DNA of 64,000 nucleotides from Methanomethylovorans sp041447285 (GTDB lineage Archaea > Halobacteriota > Methanosarcinia > Methanosarcinales > Methanosarcinaceae): assembly GCF_041447285.1 (NCBI RefSeq), contig NZ_JBGMEB010000006.1, forward strand, positions 62,001 to 126,000, written 5' to 3'. The translations under genes were made by a program, and so were the position numbers. Shown here in pieces: positions 8,834 to 17,911 of the stretch; the stretch's first letter is position 1; every line of letters starts with the position of its first letter. The notes under the pieces are model-generated. The model had not been told where the DNA came from. It ran no database searches and saw only the letters and a list, made by a program, of their open reading frames with translations.

Positions 8834-10126
8834 ATGGAACGTACTGTGCAGGAGATCTGTGAAAAGGTAAATAGAGGAAAAGCAGTAGTGATGACAGCTC
8901 ACGAGATATGTGGGCTTGTCAGGGAAGGAAAGGACATAAAACTGGAAGATGTGGATGTGGTAACCACAGCTACACGAGCCATCATGAGTGGTACATATGC
9001 TGTAATGTCTTTCCCTATTGAAGCTCCCAGGCAGTTCACACGCGCAAAAAAGATCTTTCTTAATGGTGTCCCCGCTTTTGTTGGTCCATGTCCCAACGAG
9101 AGGCTTGGGATACTTGACCTTATGGTTTTTGGAACTTCTCATTCTAACCTCCGGCCTGATTATGGGGCTGGACATCTTTTCAGAGAAATGGTGCAGGGAA
9201 AGGAGATCGAGGTTTCTGTGATCACAGATGAGAATGATACATTTACTTCAGGCATCACTCTGGATGAAATGCCCTTTGCCCGTTTGTTCGGGACTCGGCA
9301 CTGTTTTAAAAACTATTCTGCATTCGTTAATTGTTCTTCGAAGGCTGTGAATACAATCTTTCATGCAACAGGTTTCAATCCGGATCTTTCAGGAGCTACT
9401 TTCTCAGGTTGTGGCGAGATCAACCCTGTTAAGAACGATCCTCTGCTTGAAACCATTGGTATTGGTACTCGCATCCTTATGAACGGCAGCGAGGGTTTTG
9501 TCATAGGAACCGGTACACGTAGCAGTGCAGCAAAGCCAAATCTGACGGGGTTTGCAGATATGCATGGCATGGATCCTCAGCTCATGGGGGGATTTACTAC
9601 CAGTGCAGGTCCGGAATGTATCGTATCCTGGGCTATTCCCATCCCAGTGACAAGTCAGGCTGTACTTGATGCCATCAAAACAACAGATGCTGACATATCA
9701 CTCCCTGTAATGGATGTTGATTGCAGAAAGCCCATAGGGCATGCCGATTACGGAAACGTCTGGCAGGATGTGGACCTGGCAGTAACGTTCAAGCCTTCTG
9801 CATGCAACCAATGTCCGACATGCGAAGCTGAAGAGAAATGCCCCATGAATGCCATATACTGGAATAACGGTAAACTTGTGCTGGACAGATTCCTTTGTTT
9901 TAACTGTGGTTTGTGTTCAACTCTATGTCCGGCAGGTGTATTCACTGCCAGGCTTGGAAGTATCAAGGCAAATTTGAAGTGTTGCGAGGCAGAAAGCTAC
10001 AGGAAAGTACCTATTGTACTGCGCCAGTCAGACCGCAAGAGAGCCCTGAAGATGGCTGAAGATCTTAAGGAAAAGGTCAATGATGGTTCTTTCAGGATAG
10101 GACAGATGGTTGAGAGAATAGACTAA
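8834..10126 (+). CDS. Methanogenesis marker 16-type protein (DUF39/HcyBio domain plus ferredoxin domain)
   Basis: A 430-residue protein with an N-terminal DUF39 (homocysteine biosynthesis, HcyBio) domain to about residue 320 and a C-terminal dicluster ferredoxin domain. Cysteines appear as CNQCPTCEAEEKCPMNAIYW and CFNCGLCSTLCPAGVF, enough for two [4Fe-4S] clusters. DUF39 homologues in Methanosarcina take part in forming homocysteine from aspartate semialdehyde and sulfide. The version fused to a ferredoxin matches the methanogen-restricted marker 16 family, whose reaction is unproven as far as I know. The conserved FSGCGEINPVKNDP carries a likely functional Cys. A GGGAG ribosome site precedes it, and it is probably co-transcribed with the antiporter 12 bases upstream. 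Confidence 0.85.
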   Translation: MERTVQEICEKVNRGKAVVMTAHEICGLVREGKDIKLEDVDVVTTATRAIMSGTYAVMSFPIEAPRQFTRAKKIFLNGVPAFVGPCPNERLGILDLMVFGTSHSNLRPDYGAGHLFREMVQGKEIEVSVITDENDTFTSGITLDEMPFARLFGTRHCFKNYSAFVNCSSKAVNTIFHATGFNPDLSGATFSGCGEINPVKNDPLLETIGIGTRILMNGSEGFVIGTGTRSSAAKPNLTGFADMHGMDPQLMGGFTTSAGPECIVSWAIPIPVTSQAVLDAIKTTDADISLPVMDVDCRKPIGHADYGNVWQDVDLAVTFKPSACNQCPTCEAEEKCPMNAIYWNNGKLVLDRFLCFNCGLCSTLCPAGVFTARLGSIKANLKCCEAESYRKVPIVLRQSDRKRALKMAEDLKEKVNDGSFRIGQMVERID

Positions 10127-10437
10127 CGACTTTTATTTACTGATTTTGTTGGGGTAACTTTGCTTATACGACATTATGTTCCTGTCATATTTGTTTTAAA
10201 TGTTAGGGTATTTTCTTGATTTTATTTTTGAGTTACTTGTTTTTCTTGCTCTTTCTATCCCCTTTAAATACACTTGCAGTAAGACATTTTAATAAATATT
10301 CCCTTATAAATAATAGTGGAATATACTTATAAAATTTGGTACCGATATGCTTATATTTCTTTATACAAAATTTAATTCACAAAGTTTAGTCAGGTAGTTT
10401 TGAACTTTGACCGGAGATGTGTATGTGAGGTGGAAAT
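10127..10437 (+). other. Intergenic region with probable promoter for the C39 protein gene
   Basis: 311 bases, AT rich, with no credible gene. TTATAAAA at 10327-10334 and TTATATTT at 10351-10358 are TATA-box candidates, giving leaders of about 60-85 bases. T-rich tracts shortly after the marker 16 stop may end the upstream transcript. Confidence 0.5.
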
Positions 10438-13161
10438 GTGATAGATAACATGAAAAGATGGATTCTTGTCGTTTTAATCGCAGCTTGCTTAATCTTAGCG
10501 ACTGCAGGGAATGGAGCTGCAGGTACAGAAAAATTAGATGTTCCTTTATATTTGCAAACTGATTCGAGATGGTCTAGCGATATAATGGGTCAACCCGGTA
10601 ATTGTGGAAGTACATTAGGTGATGCAGGTTGTGCTGTCACATCAACTGCAATGGTTTTTAAGTATTATGGGGTCCAAACAGACCCCAAGGAGTTGAATAA
10701 ATGGTTAAGAGGAAACAATGGTTACAGTGGCTGTTTAATAAAATGGATTACAGCTACTGGAATGACCAGTGGGAAAGTGAAATATAATACTGAAAAATAC
10801 TCTCCCACAGAGGACTACATAAAATCGTATCTTTCTTCTGGAGTTCCTCTAATCGCTGATTTAAAGGGCCATTTCGAAGTAATTACTGGCTATGCAGGAT
10901 CTAGTTACTATTATGTTAATGATCCCCTTGGCAAAGATACAAAAATTCCATTCAACAGGATAAAAAGAGTAATCATATATACAGGTACAATTGTTCCTGG
11001 CACTGCTCAAATAGTCACTCAATCGATTAGTCCTACAATCATCTCGCCTAATAGCAAGCTGACTTTTGTCTTTAGCATCAAAAATCCAAATAGCGATAGT
11101 ATAAAAAATGTGAGGTTAGGTGCTCAGGTCAGGACACATAATCCTGTGGGTCCATGGATCGATAGTTCAGCTAATGATAAAATTGTTACACTTTCGCCAG
11201 GTACTAAAGATTATTCCAGAACGTTTACGTTTATAAATCCAGAATTGGTAAGTTCAGGATATTATGATGCAAGATGGGTTATCTTGGATAATAAAACCGG
11301 TACCTGGATTGATTCAGAGACTATGACAAGGATATTTGAAGTTAAAACGCAATCACAGCCACCTGCACTTACTCCTATAGGTGATAAATCAGTTTCAGAG
11401 AAGGAGAAACTTACGTTCAGAATCTCCGCAAAAGATCCTGATGGTGATAAAGTAACTTATTCTGCTGAAGGCCTTCCAAATGGAGCTAAGCTTACAAGCA
11501 GTGGACTTTTTACTTGGACGCCTGGCTCAGGTACTGCAGGTAAATACACTGTCAAATTCATTGCCACTGCAAATGGCCAGACCGATTCAAAAACTATAAC
11601 AATCACAGTGAACAAGGTTGCGGATAATCCTCCTGTACTTGCTTCTATAGGTGATAAATCAGTTTCTGAACAGAATAAACTCAGTTTTACTCTCTCCGCA
11701 AAGGATCCTGACGGCGATAAAGTAACTTATTCTGCTGAAGGTCTACCAAGTGGAGCTAAACTTACAAGCAGTGGACTTTTTATTTGGACTCCTGGCTCAG
11801 GTACTGCAGGTAAATACACTGTCAAATTCATTGCTACTGCAAATGGCCAGATTGATTACGAAACCATAACGATCACAGTGAACAATCCATTGAGTGCTTT
11901 ACCGGAAATCACCTCCATAACTCCGAGTAAAACAGAAGCAGGTACTTTTGATCTCACTATCAAAGGAAAGAACTTTAATTCCAAAACTGCCGTGGAAATG
12001 GTGTATTTCAATGGCAAATATGTGGGTCAGGGTACAATTAAAAGTCGATCAAGTACAAAGATTGTAGTTACAGAGAAAATGACAGGAACAACCCCAGGCG
12101 TTTATGTTGTTAAGGTCCGGAACAATCCCAGTGATTCCAACACAGAATCAAACGGTAAGGATATAACAATTACTGCGCCAGCAGTTCCAAAACCAGAGAT
12201 CACCTCCATAACTCCTACTCAAACAGTAGCAGGTACTTTTGATCTCACGATCAATGGAAAAAACTTTGATTCTAAAACTGCAGTTGATCAGATCTATTTC
12301 AATGGTAAATATGTAGGTCAGGGTACAATCAAAAGCAGATCGAGCACAAGGATTGTAGTTACTGAGAAAATGACAGGAACAACCCCGGGTGTTTATGTTG
12401 TTAAGGTCCGGAACAATCCCAGTGATTCCAACACTGAGTCAAACGGTAAGGATTTGACAATTACTGCTCCGGCAGTTCCGGTCACATTGTCTATCTCTCC
12501 TACTTCAGGACAACAGGGAACAACATTCACATTCAGTGGAACTGGATATACTCCCAATGGGGCAATAGAATGGCATGTAAAAAGACCGGATAACAGTGAA
12601 ATCACGCCTTCAACTTTTAAGGCTTTGAGTACAGGAACCCTGAGCAAATCGTATACAAGTTCTACTGCAGACATGGTTGGAACCTATACAATCTGGGCTA
12701 TTGACAAAGCTACAGGCAGACAGAGTAAATCTGTTACAGAAACCATTACAGCAGCTCCTGTTTCAGTCAGCGTACAATATCAGGGTCAGTTTGCGTATAC
12801 AGGATGGGGTAATTGGGCTCAGGACGGAAATACAGCAGGAACACCCAGCTCCAGCGCAAATCAAATGGAAGCAATAAAGATTAAAACGTCCAATTACGGT
12901 GTAATTTATCGTGCTCATGTAGCCGATATTGGTTGGCAAAGTTATGTTTCTAATGGGCAAATAGCTGGGACCGTCGGTCAAGGCAAGTCATTACAGGCCA
13001 TTCAAATCCAACTTCAAAATGCTCCATCCAACATACATGTGAAATATCGTGTATATGTTGATGGGTCATGGCGGAGTTGGGTTTCTGATGGTGCTACTGC
13101 TGGAACCACTGGTTTAGGATTGCCGGTGAAGGCCATTCAAATCCAGATCTATACGACTTAA
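10438..13161 (+). CDS. Secreted C39-like cysteine peptidase with Ig-type, IPT/TIG and ChW repeats
   Basis: A 907-residue exported protein. A signal peptide covers residues 1-30 (MKRWILVVLIAACLILATAG). Residues 31-180 form a Peptidase_C39_2 papain-like domain with probable Cys65 (GDAGCAVTSTAM), His145 (KGHFEVITGY) and Asp162 (VNDPLG). Then come a beta-rich domain (about 185-310), two He_PIG/cadherin-like repeats (307-486), two IPT/TIG repeats (489-682), one further Ig-like domain, and a C-terminal region from about 780 with three ChW-type repeats (GWGNWAQDG, GWQSYVSNGQIAGT, SWRSWVSDGATAGT). No PGF-CTERM or membrane anchor follows, so it should be released or bound through ChW. GTG 10438 fits the GAGGTGG ribosome site; ATG 10450 is the alternative. 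Confidence 0.85.
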   Translation: MIDNMKRWILVVLIAACLILATAGNGAAGTEKLDVPLYLQTDSRWSSDIMGQPGNCGSTLGDAGCAVTSTAMVFKYYGVQTDPKELNKWLRGNNGYSGCLIKWITATGMTSGKVKYNTEKYSPTEDYIKSYLSSGVPLIADLKGHFEVITGYAGSSYYYVNDPLGKDTKIPFNRIKRVIIYTGTIVPGTAQIVTQSISPTIISPNSKLTFVFSIKNPNSDSIKNVRLGAQVRTHNPVGPWIDSSANDKIVTLSPGTKDYSRTFTFINPELVSSGYYDARWVILDNKTGTWIDSETMTRIFEVKTQSQPPALTPIGDKSVSEKEKLTFRISAKDPDGDKVTYSAEGLPNGAKLTSSGLFTWTPGSGTAGKYTVKFIATANGQTDSKTITITVNKVADNPPVLASIGDKSVSEQNKLSFTLSAKDPDGDKVTYSAEGLPSGAKLTSSGLFIWTPGSGTAGKYTVKFIATANGQIDYETITITVNNPLSALPEITSITPSKTEAGTFDLTIKGKNFNSKTAVEMVYFNGKYVGQGTIKSRSSTKIVVTEKMTGTTPGVYVVKVRNNPSDSNTESNGKDITITAPAVPKPEITSITPTQTVAGTFDLTINGKNFDSKTAVDQIYFNGKYVGQGTIKSRSSTRIVVTEKMTGTTPGVYVVKVRNNPSDSNTESNGKDLTITAPAVPVTLSISPTSGQQGTTFTFSGTGYTPNGAIEWHVKRPDNSEITPSTFKALSTGTLSKSYTSSTADMVGTYTIWAIDKATGRQSKSVTETITAAPVSVSVQYQGQFAYTGWGNWAQDGNTAGTPSSSANQMEAIKIKTSNYGVIYRAHVADIGWQSYVSNGQIAGTVGQGKSLQAIQIQLQNAPSNIHVKYRVYVDGSWRSWVSDGATAGTTGLGLPVKAIQIQIYTT
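11359..11898 (+). repeat. Two tandem 270-bp repeats encoding He_PIG/cadherin-like domains
   Basis: Units 11359-11628 and 11629-11898 have a 90-codon period and long stretches of near identity, for example GTGATAAATCAGTTTC at 11381 and 11651. The close DNA match suggests recent duplication or gene conversion inside the gene. Confidence 0.8.
11902..12483 (+). repeat. Two tandem 291-bp repeats encoding IPT/TIG domains
   Basis: Units 11902-12192 and 12193-12483 have a 97-codon period. Both encode EITSIT, then AGTFDLTI, then TPGVYVVKVRNNPSDSN, and they are nearly identical in their second halves, which again points to recent internal duplication. Confidence 0.8.
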
Positions 13162-13185
13162 TTTCTGTCCAGAAAAAACAATTTC

Positions 13186-13226
13186 AAAATCTAGTGCTGA
13201 AAACAAGTCTATCATCACTAGATTTT
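13186..13226 (+). terminator. Stem-loop terminator after the C39 gene
   Basis: A perfect 11-bp inverted repeat, AAAATCTAGTG (13186-13196) and CACTAGATTTT (13216-13226), with a 19-base loop, is followed by a T-rich stretch (TTAATTATTTTTATT). It lies between convergent genes, so it may also serve the vor operon that arrives from the right. Confidence 0.65.
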
Positions 13227-13316
13227 TAATTATTTTTATTGTAGCTTCTAGAACGCCATTCTTTCCACAAGCCAAAAATAAGCAAAAATAGAATAAATAA
13301 GGTGTGGGCTCGATGC

Positions 13317-14741
13317 TCACAGGTTATCTCTAAGCCACTGTGCTCCGGCTTCCAGTACCTTCTTGTTTATATCTATCAGTTTTTGTTTTCCTGCAAAATT
13401 ATCTGCCAAAGCTTCTACAAACGCTTCAGCCGGAAGCTTTGTAACTCCCAATTCCTGCAATACGCCAAGCATAACTGTGTTAGCAGCTTTTTCAGCTCCT
13501 GCGTTACGTGCTATTTCCACGGCAGGTACTGCAATTCCTCGGATGTTGTCTGGAATTGTGCATTCTCCAATTGTGGAATCATAAAGTATGACTCCTCCGG
13601 GTTTTACGTCCATGGCAAATTTCTCAAGGGATGGACGGTTCATAGCTATGAGTATGTCGGATTCATAGACTACTGGTGAACCGACGGAAGAGCCTGAGAT
13701 CACCACAGAACAGTTTGCTGTTCCTCCTCTCTGCTCCGGACCGTATGATGGGTACCAGGAAACATGCCGCTGAGATCTGCAGGCTGCTTTTGCAAGTATC
13801 AATCCAAGGCTCAGTACACCCTGTCCTCCGAAACCTGCGGCCTTCACGAGCACCTGGCCAAAACCCGGGTCCTCTATTGCATCGGGGGATGCTTCAGTCT
13901 CAAGGTTAAAAGCTTTGTCTATAGCTTCTTTTGTAAAATCGCTGGCATTGCGGCATAGCGGCTCGGCTTCTTCAGACCTGTCTCTGAAATTGCCAAGAGG
14001 GAATTCCTTTTCCATCTGCTCGTTAACGAACCTGGTACTGGATTCCGCATCCTGTTTCAGGTTTGTGGGACATGTGGAGAGTACTTCCACAAAAGCATAG
14101 CCTTTGCCATCGCGCTGTATTTCCAGAGCTTTCCTGACAGCTTTACGAGCCTTGCGGATATGAGTTATGTCCGATACAGATACTCTTTCTATGAACACGG
14201 GTGCCTGGAGGCTACTCAGCAGCTCGCACATGTGCAGAGGATATCCTGCATATCTGGGGTCGCGTCCCGTAGGACATGTAACCGTTTTCTCACCAATGAG
14301 GGTGGTTGGTGCCATCTGGCCCCCTGTCATACCGTAGACAGTATTGTTCACGAAGAAAACAGCTATCTTCTCTCCGCGGTTAGCAGCCTGGATAGTTTCA
14401 TTAAGACCAATGGATGCAAGGTCACCATCTCCCTGATAGGAAATAACAACCGCATTGTCAAGGGCTCTGGATACGCCGGTACCTACTGCAGGAGCACGGC
14501 CATGTGCAACCTGTAAATTACCGCAATCAAAGTAATAATAAGCAAATACTGCACAACCTACGGGACTTATCATAACCGTACGGTCCTGGATACCCAGGTC
14601 ACCCATGGCTTCACCTATGAGTTTGTGCAGAATACCATGGCCACATCCGGGGCAATAGTGAGTAGCAGTAGGAGCTGCTCCTCCTTTTCTTGGGAATTCG
14701 GCGTACAGGCCTGCTGGCCTGCCTATAACTTTCTCTTTCAT
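13317..14741 (-). CDS. vorA: 2-oxoisovalerate:ferredoxin oxidoreductase, fused beta-gamma subunit
   Basis: A 474-residue subunit joining the thiamine-diphosphate-binding beta domain (residues 1 to about 290) to the gamma domain (about 300-474). The beta part shows HYCPGCGHG, the ThDP/Mg motif YQGDGDLASIG with NN (FFVNNTVYGMTGGQ) downstream. The gamma part begins AAGFGGQGVLSLG. This beta-gamma fusion, with separate alpha and 4Fe-4S delta genes, is the layout of VorABC in Methanothermobacter, which oxidises branched-chain 2-oxoacids to acyl-CoA with ferredoxin, or runs in reverse in biosynthesis. It overlaps vorB by four bases (ATGA). 2-Oxoglutarate specificity (Kor) is possible but less likely given the neighbouring acyl-CoA synthetase. 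Confidence 0.85.
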   Translation of the reverse strand: MKEKVIGRPAGLYAEFPRKGGAAPTATHYCPGCGHGILHKLIGEAMGDLGIQDRTVMISPVGCAVFAYYYFDCGNLQVAHGRAPAVGTGVSRALDNAVVISYQGDGDLASIGLNETIQAANRGEKIAVFFVNNTVYGMTGGQMAPTTLIGEKTVTCPTGRDPRYAGYPLHMCELLSSLQAPVFIERVSVSDITHIRKARKAVRKALEIQRDGKGYAFVEVLSTCPTNLKQDAESSTRFVNEQMEKEFPLGNFRDRSEEAEPLCRNASDFTKEAIDKAFNLETEASPDAIEDPGFGQVLVKAAGFGGQGVLSLGLILAKAACRSQRHVSWYPSYGPEQRGGTANCSVVISGSSVGSPVVYESDILIAMNRPSLEKFAMDVKPGGVILYDSTIGECTIPDNIRGIAVPAVEIARNAGAEKAANTVMLGVLQELGVTKLPAEAFVEALADNFAGKQKLIDINKKVLEAGAQWLRDNL

Positions 14742-15802
14742 ATTGAGCCTCCTGTTGCAACCTCTTCTATCTTTTGCATCACCTGGTCGAAAGTTATCAG
14801 GTTCCCTCCAAGCCTGTTCACAAGCTCAACAGGCCGCATGCACTTTGTTGCGAGAAGCACATCTTCTTTCATCTGTCCATTGCTCATTTCCACGCAGATA
14901 AATGTGCAATCTCTTGTTTGTGCTATTGCAAGAAGTTCTTTTTTTGGGAAGGGGAAAAGAGTGATAGGCCTGAAAAGACCAACCTTTATGCCTTTCTTCC
15001 TTGCCTGTTCTACTGCAGACCGGCAAATACGGCTGCTGATTCCGTATGAAACAAGGATGATATCGGCATCTTCCATCATGTACTCTTCATAGTCCACTTC
15101 CTGTTCCTCTATGAGTTCATACTTCTTCTGCAGCTTGTTGTTGAATCCTTCAAGCTGCTCAAAGTCCAGGAAGATAGAAGTTACCAGGTTCTGTCTTGTC
15201 TCTGCGGTGGCATTCACAGCCCAGGAATCATCTATCTGTGGCTGCACTGCGGTTGTAGGGAATTTAAGAGGCTCTACCATCTGGCCCAGCACACCATCTG
15301 CCAGGACAACTGCAGGGTTACGGTATTTGAACGAAAGTTCGAATGCCTTGATCGTAAAATCGCACATCTCCTGCACGGAATTTGGGGCAAGGACTATGTT
15401 CTTATAGTTACCATGCCCTCCACCCTTGACGATCTGATTATAATCTGCCTGTTCAGGGCCAATGTTACCAAGACCGGGCCCTGCTCTCATAATATCTACT
15501 ATTACACAGGGAAGTTCTGCACCAGCAAGGTATGAGATTCCCTCTTGCTTCAGACTGATTCCAGGCCCAGATGAAGCTGTCATTACTTTATGACCGGTAG
15601 CTGCTCCACCATATACCATATTTATGGCCGCTTCTTCTGATTCTGCCTGCACGAACTTCCTGCCCAGCATTGGGAAATAGGAAGATGCTTCATGTAAAAT
15701 TTCGCTGGCAGGTGTAATAGGATAACCAAAGTAGCAGTCACAGCCTGCATACAATGCCCCGATAACAACTGCAGTGTTACCTTTTATTAATTGTGTTACC
15801 AT
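14738..15802 (-). CDS. vorB: 2-oxoisovalerate:ferredoxin oxidoreductase alpha subunit
   Basis: A 354-residue alpha subunit (pyrimidine-binding, POR_N-type) of the same enzyme. It starts TQLIKGNTAVVIGALYAGCD, with the conserved YFGYPITPASEI, then MTASSGPGISLKQEG (the substrate-side glycine-rich loop), and a transketolase C-like domain from about 230. Its length agrees with VorB of methanogens. The gene lies 18 bases after vorC and overlaps vorA by four bases, so translation is probably coupled. Confidence 0.88.
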   Translation of the reverse strand: MVTQLIKGNTAVVIGALYAGCDCYFGYPITPASEILHEASSYFPMLGRKFVQAESEEAAINMVYGGAATGHKVMTASSGPGISLKQEGISYLAGAELPCVIVDIMRAGPGLGNIGPEQADYNQIVKGGGHGNYKNIVLAPNSVQEMCDFTIKAFELSFKYRNPAVVLADGVLGQMVEPLKFPTTAVQPQIDDSWAVNATAETRQNLVTSIFLDFEQLEGFNNKLQKKYELIEEQEVDYEEYMMEDADIILVSYGISSRICRSAVEQARKKGIKVGLFRPITLFPFPKKELLAIAQTRDCTFICVEMSNGQMKEDVLLATKCMRPVELVNRLGGNLITFDQVMQKIEEVATGGSI

Positions 15803-15820
15803 GATGAACTCTCCTCTAAG

Positions 15821-16060
15821 TTATTCCTTGAGAGGAATATGTATCTCTATTGCCAGAGGCTCTGGACATGTGTAGTAGCAGTTAGCACATCCTATACATC
15901 CCGAACCCACATATTCCACGTAGTGGTATCCTCTTTCATTGAGACATTCGCTCATCAGAAGCACATCTTTTGGACAGGCCATTATGCAGCGTCCACATGC
16001 TTTGCACTCCAACACATTTATTACCGGGTAAGGGTCTTTTTTTTCCACTAAATCCGACAT
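15821..16060 (-). CDS. vorC: 2-oxoisovalerate:ferredoxin oxidoreductase delta (ferredoxin) subunit
   Basis: A 79-residue polyferredoxin subunit with two [4Fe-4S] motifs, CKACGRCIMACP and CIGCANCYYTCP, that passes electrons between the ThDP site and ferredoxin. The start has a GAGG ribosome site. It is first in the vorCBA order, and a hairpin plus T6 lies between it and the acyl-CoA synthetase gene upstream. Confidence 0.88.
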   Translation of the reverse strand: MSDLVEKKDPYPVINVLECKACGRCIMACPKDVLLMSECLNERGYHYVEYVGSGCIGCANCYYTCPEPLAIEIHIPLKE

Positions 16061-16120
16061 TATTTCAAGCCTCTAACACTCAGATGCATTGATCAACAAA
16101 TACCAGAAACCAGCTCATCC

Positions 16121-16151
16121 AAAAAATAATGGCCGTAATGATGCGGCCATT
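16121..16151 (-). terminator. Stem-loop with T6 between the acyl-CoA synthetase and vor genes
   Basis: A perfect 8-bp inverted repeat, AATGGCCG (16128-16135) and CGGCCATT (16144-16151), with an 8-base loop. Read on the minus strand the stem is followed, after TA, by TTTTTT (16126-16121). It lies in the 165-base spacer between the synthetase stop and vorC start, so it may act as a terminator or attenuator setting a lower level of vor transcript. Confidence 0.55.
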
Positions 16152-16225
16152 TATGTTTGTCGCTTTCTACATTTTTGGCATTTGCTACTATACATATATT
16201 ATAAATAGTTCACCACAGAAGGTGT

Positions 16226-17896
16226 TCATTCCTCTTTGTCCTTGTCACGTATCTCTACGCGCCTAATCTTGCCGCTAATGGTTTTCGGCAGTTCCGGTAC
16301 GAACTCCACTATGCGTGGATACTTATATGGCGCAGTGACCCTCTTCACATGTTCCTGTATTTCCTTTTTCAGCTCTTCACTGGCCGTGTAGTTCTTTGTA
16401 AGCACTATAGTAGCCTTGATCACCTGGCCGCGTATGGGGTCAGGAACGCCGGTTATAGCACATTCAAGTACTGCGGGGTGTTCCATCAATGCACTTTCCA
16501 CTTCGAAAGGACCAACCCTGTATCCGGATGTCTTGATTATATCATCTGCTCTACCCACGAACCAGAAGTAACCATCTTCATCCTTCCAGGCCATGTCTCC
16601 AGTATGGTAGTAACCATCGTGCCATACGTCTGCTGTTCTTTCAGGCTCTGAGCGGTAACCTGCAAAGATTCCCGGGGGGTTACTAAAACTTGTATCGATG
16701 CAGATCTCACCTTCTTCACCAGCTTCACAGGCATTGCCTTCAGCATTCAATAGCTCGATGTCGTACATAGGAGAAGGCTTACCCATAGAACCAGGTTTAG
16801 GTTCCATCCATGGATATGTAGCTACGCTCACCACAGTTTCAGTCTGGCCAAAGCCTTCCATGAGTTTCAAACCTGTAAGTTCAAGGAATTGCTGATAAAC
16901 TTCAGGATTTAATGGTTCACCAGCCACTACACAGTATCTTAGCTTAGTGAAATCATATTTGCTCAAGTCTTCTCTGATAAGGAAACGATATATAGTAGGG
17001 GGGGCGCAGAAAGTTGTTACGTTGTATTTTGCGCTATTTTCAAGCATTTTGTCTGCAGAGAACCGCTCATAATCATATACAAAGACAGCACTGCCTGCTA
17101 GCCATTGTCCATATATCTTTCCCCATATGCATTTTGCCCAGCCGGAATCTGCAACAGTATAGTGCAGGCCTCCATCACTTACGTTCTGCCAGTATTTAGC
17201 AGTTATAATGTGTGCCAGAGGATATGCAAAATCATGTTGTACCATTTTTGGGAAGCCTGTAGTACCCGATGAGAAGTATATTATCGAGATATCGCTGTTG
17301 GAAGTTGCCTTCTCACCTGTAGGTCGCTCGAATTTATCTGAATTTATCTGAAGTTCAGCATCGAAGTTGATCCATCCTTCACGATCTGTGTCCAATACTA
17401 TTCTGTGTTTAAGGATGGAGCTGCAATCTTTATACGCAGCATCAACCTCTCCAAGGACATATTCATCTAAAGCACAGACAACTGCTTTTATATCTGCACG
17501 CTCAACACGATATACAATATCCTTTTTAGTAAGCATGTGCGTGGCAGGCACGGCAACTGCACCTATTCTGTGCAGGGCCAGTAGGCAGAACCAGAACTCA
17601 TACCTACTTTTAAGTATGAGCATGACGTTATCGCCTTTCTTTATGCCACACTTGGTGAACAGATTTGCTGTTTTGTTGCTGTAGTATTGCAAGTCCTTGA
17701 AATTGAAGACTGCTTCATTGTCATTGTCATCGCACCAGACAAGAGCTTGTTTTTCTGGCTGCTGTGCTGCATATACATCTACAACATCATAAGCGAAATT
17801 GAAATTATCAGGTATATTTATTGTAAAGTTTTCCTTGAAATCTTCATAGGATTTAAAGTCCACAATAGGAACGAAACGATCTAGCAAAGAAGTCAT
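16226..17896 (-). CDS. AMP-forming acyl-CoA synthetase (medium/branched-chain type)
   Basis: A 556-residue ANL-superfamily enzyme that activates a carboxylic acid with ATP and CoA. The P-loop-like motif is ISIIYFSSGTTGFPKMVQHD, followed by MEGFGQTETV (A5), a hinge near YYHTGDMAWKDEDGYFWFVG and the C-terminal lysine in PKTISGKIRRVEIRDK. It resembles the Methanosarcina acetivorans enzyme shown to prefer 2-methylbutyrate over acetate. The regulator gene lies 15 bases upstream, and vorCBA lies downstream after a hairpin. This context supports activation of branched short acids for reductive carboxylation. Ribosome site GAGG precedes the start. Confidence 0.88.
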   Translation of the reverse strand: MTSLLDRFVPIVDFKSYEDFKENFTINIPDNFNFAYDVVDVYAAQQPEKQALVWCDDNDNEAVFNFKDLQYYSNKTANLFTKCGIKKGDNVMLILKSRYEFWFCLLALHRIGAVAVPATHMLTKKDIVYRVERADIKAVVCALDEYVLGEVDAAYKDCSSILKHRIVLDTDREGWINFDAELQINSDKFERPTGEKATSNSDISIIYFSSGTTGFPKMVQHDFAYPLAHIITAKYWQNVSDGGLHYTVADSGWAKCIWGKIYGQWLAGSAVFVYDYERFSADKMLENSAKYNVTTFCAPPTIYRFLIREDLSKYDFTKLRYCVVAGEPLNPEVYQQFLELTGLKLMEGFGQTETVVSVATYPWMEPKPGSMGKPSPMYDIELLNAEGNACEAGEEGEICIDTSFSNPPGIFAGYRSEPERTADVWHDGYYHTGDMAWKDEDGYFWFVGRADDIIKTSGYRVGPFEVESALMEHPAVLECAITGVPDPIRGQVIKATIVLTKNYTASEELKKEIQEHVKRVTAPYKYPRIVEFVPELPKTISGKIRRVEIRDKDKEE

Positions 17897-17911
17897 GTTT
17901 TTTCCTCTTAC

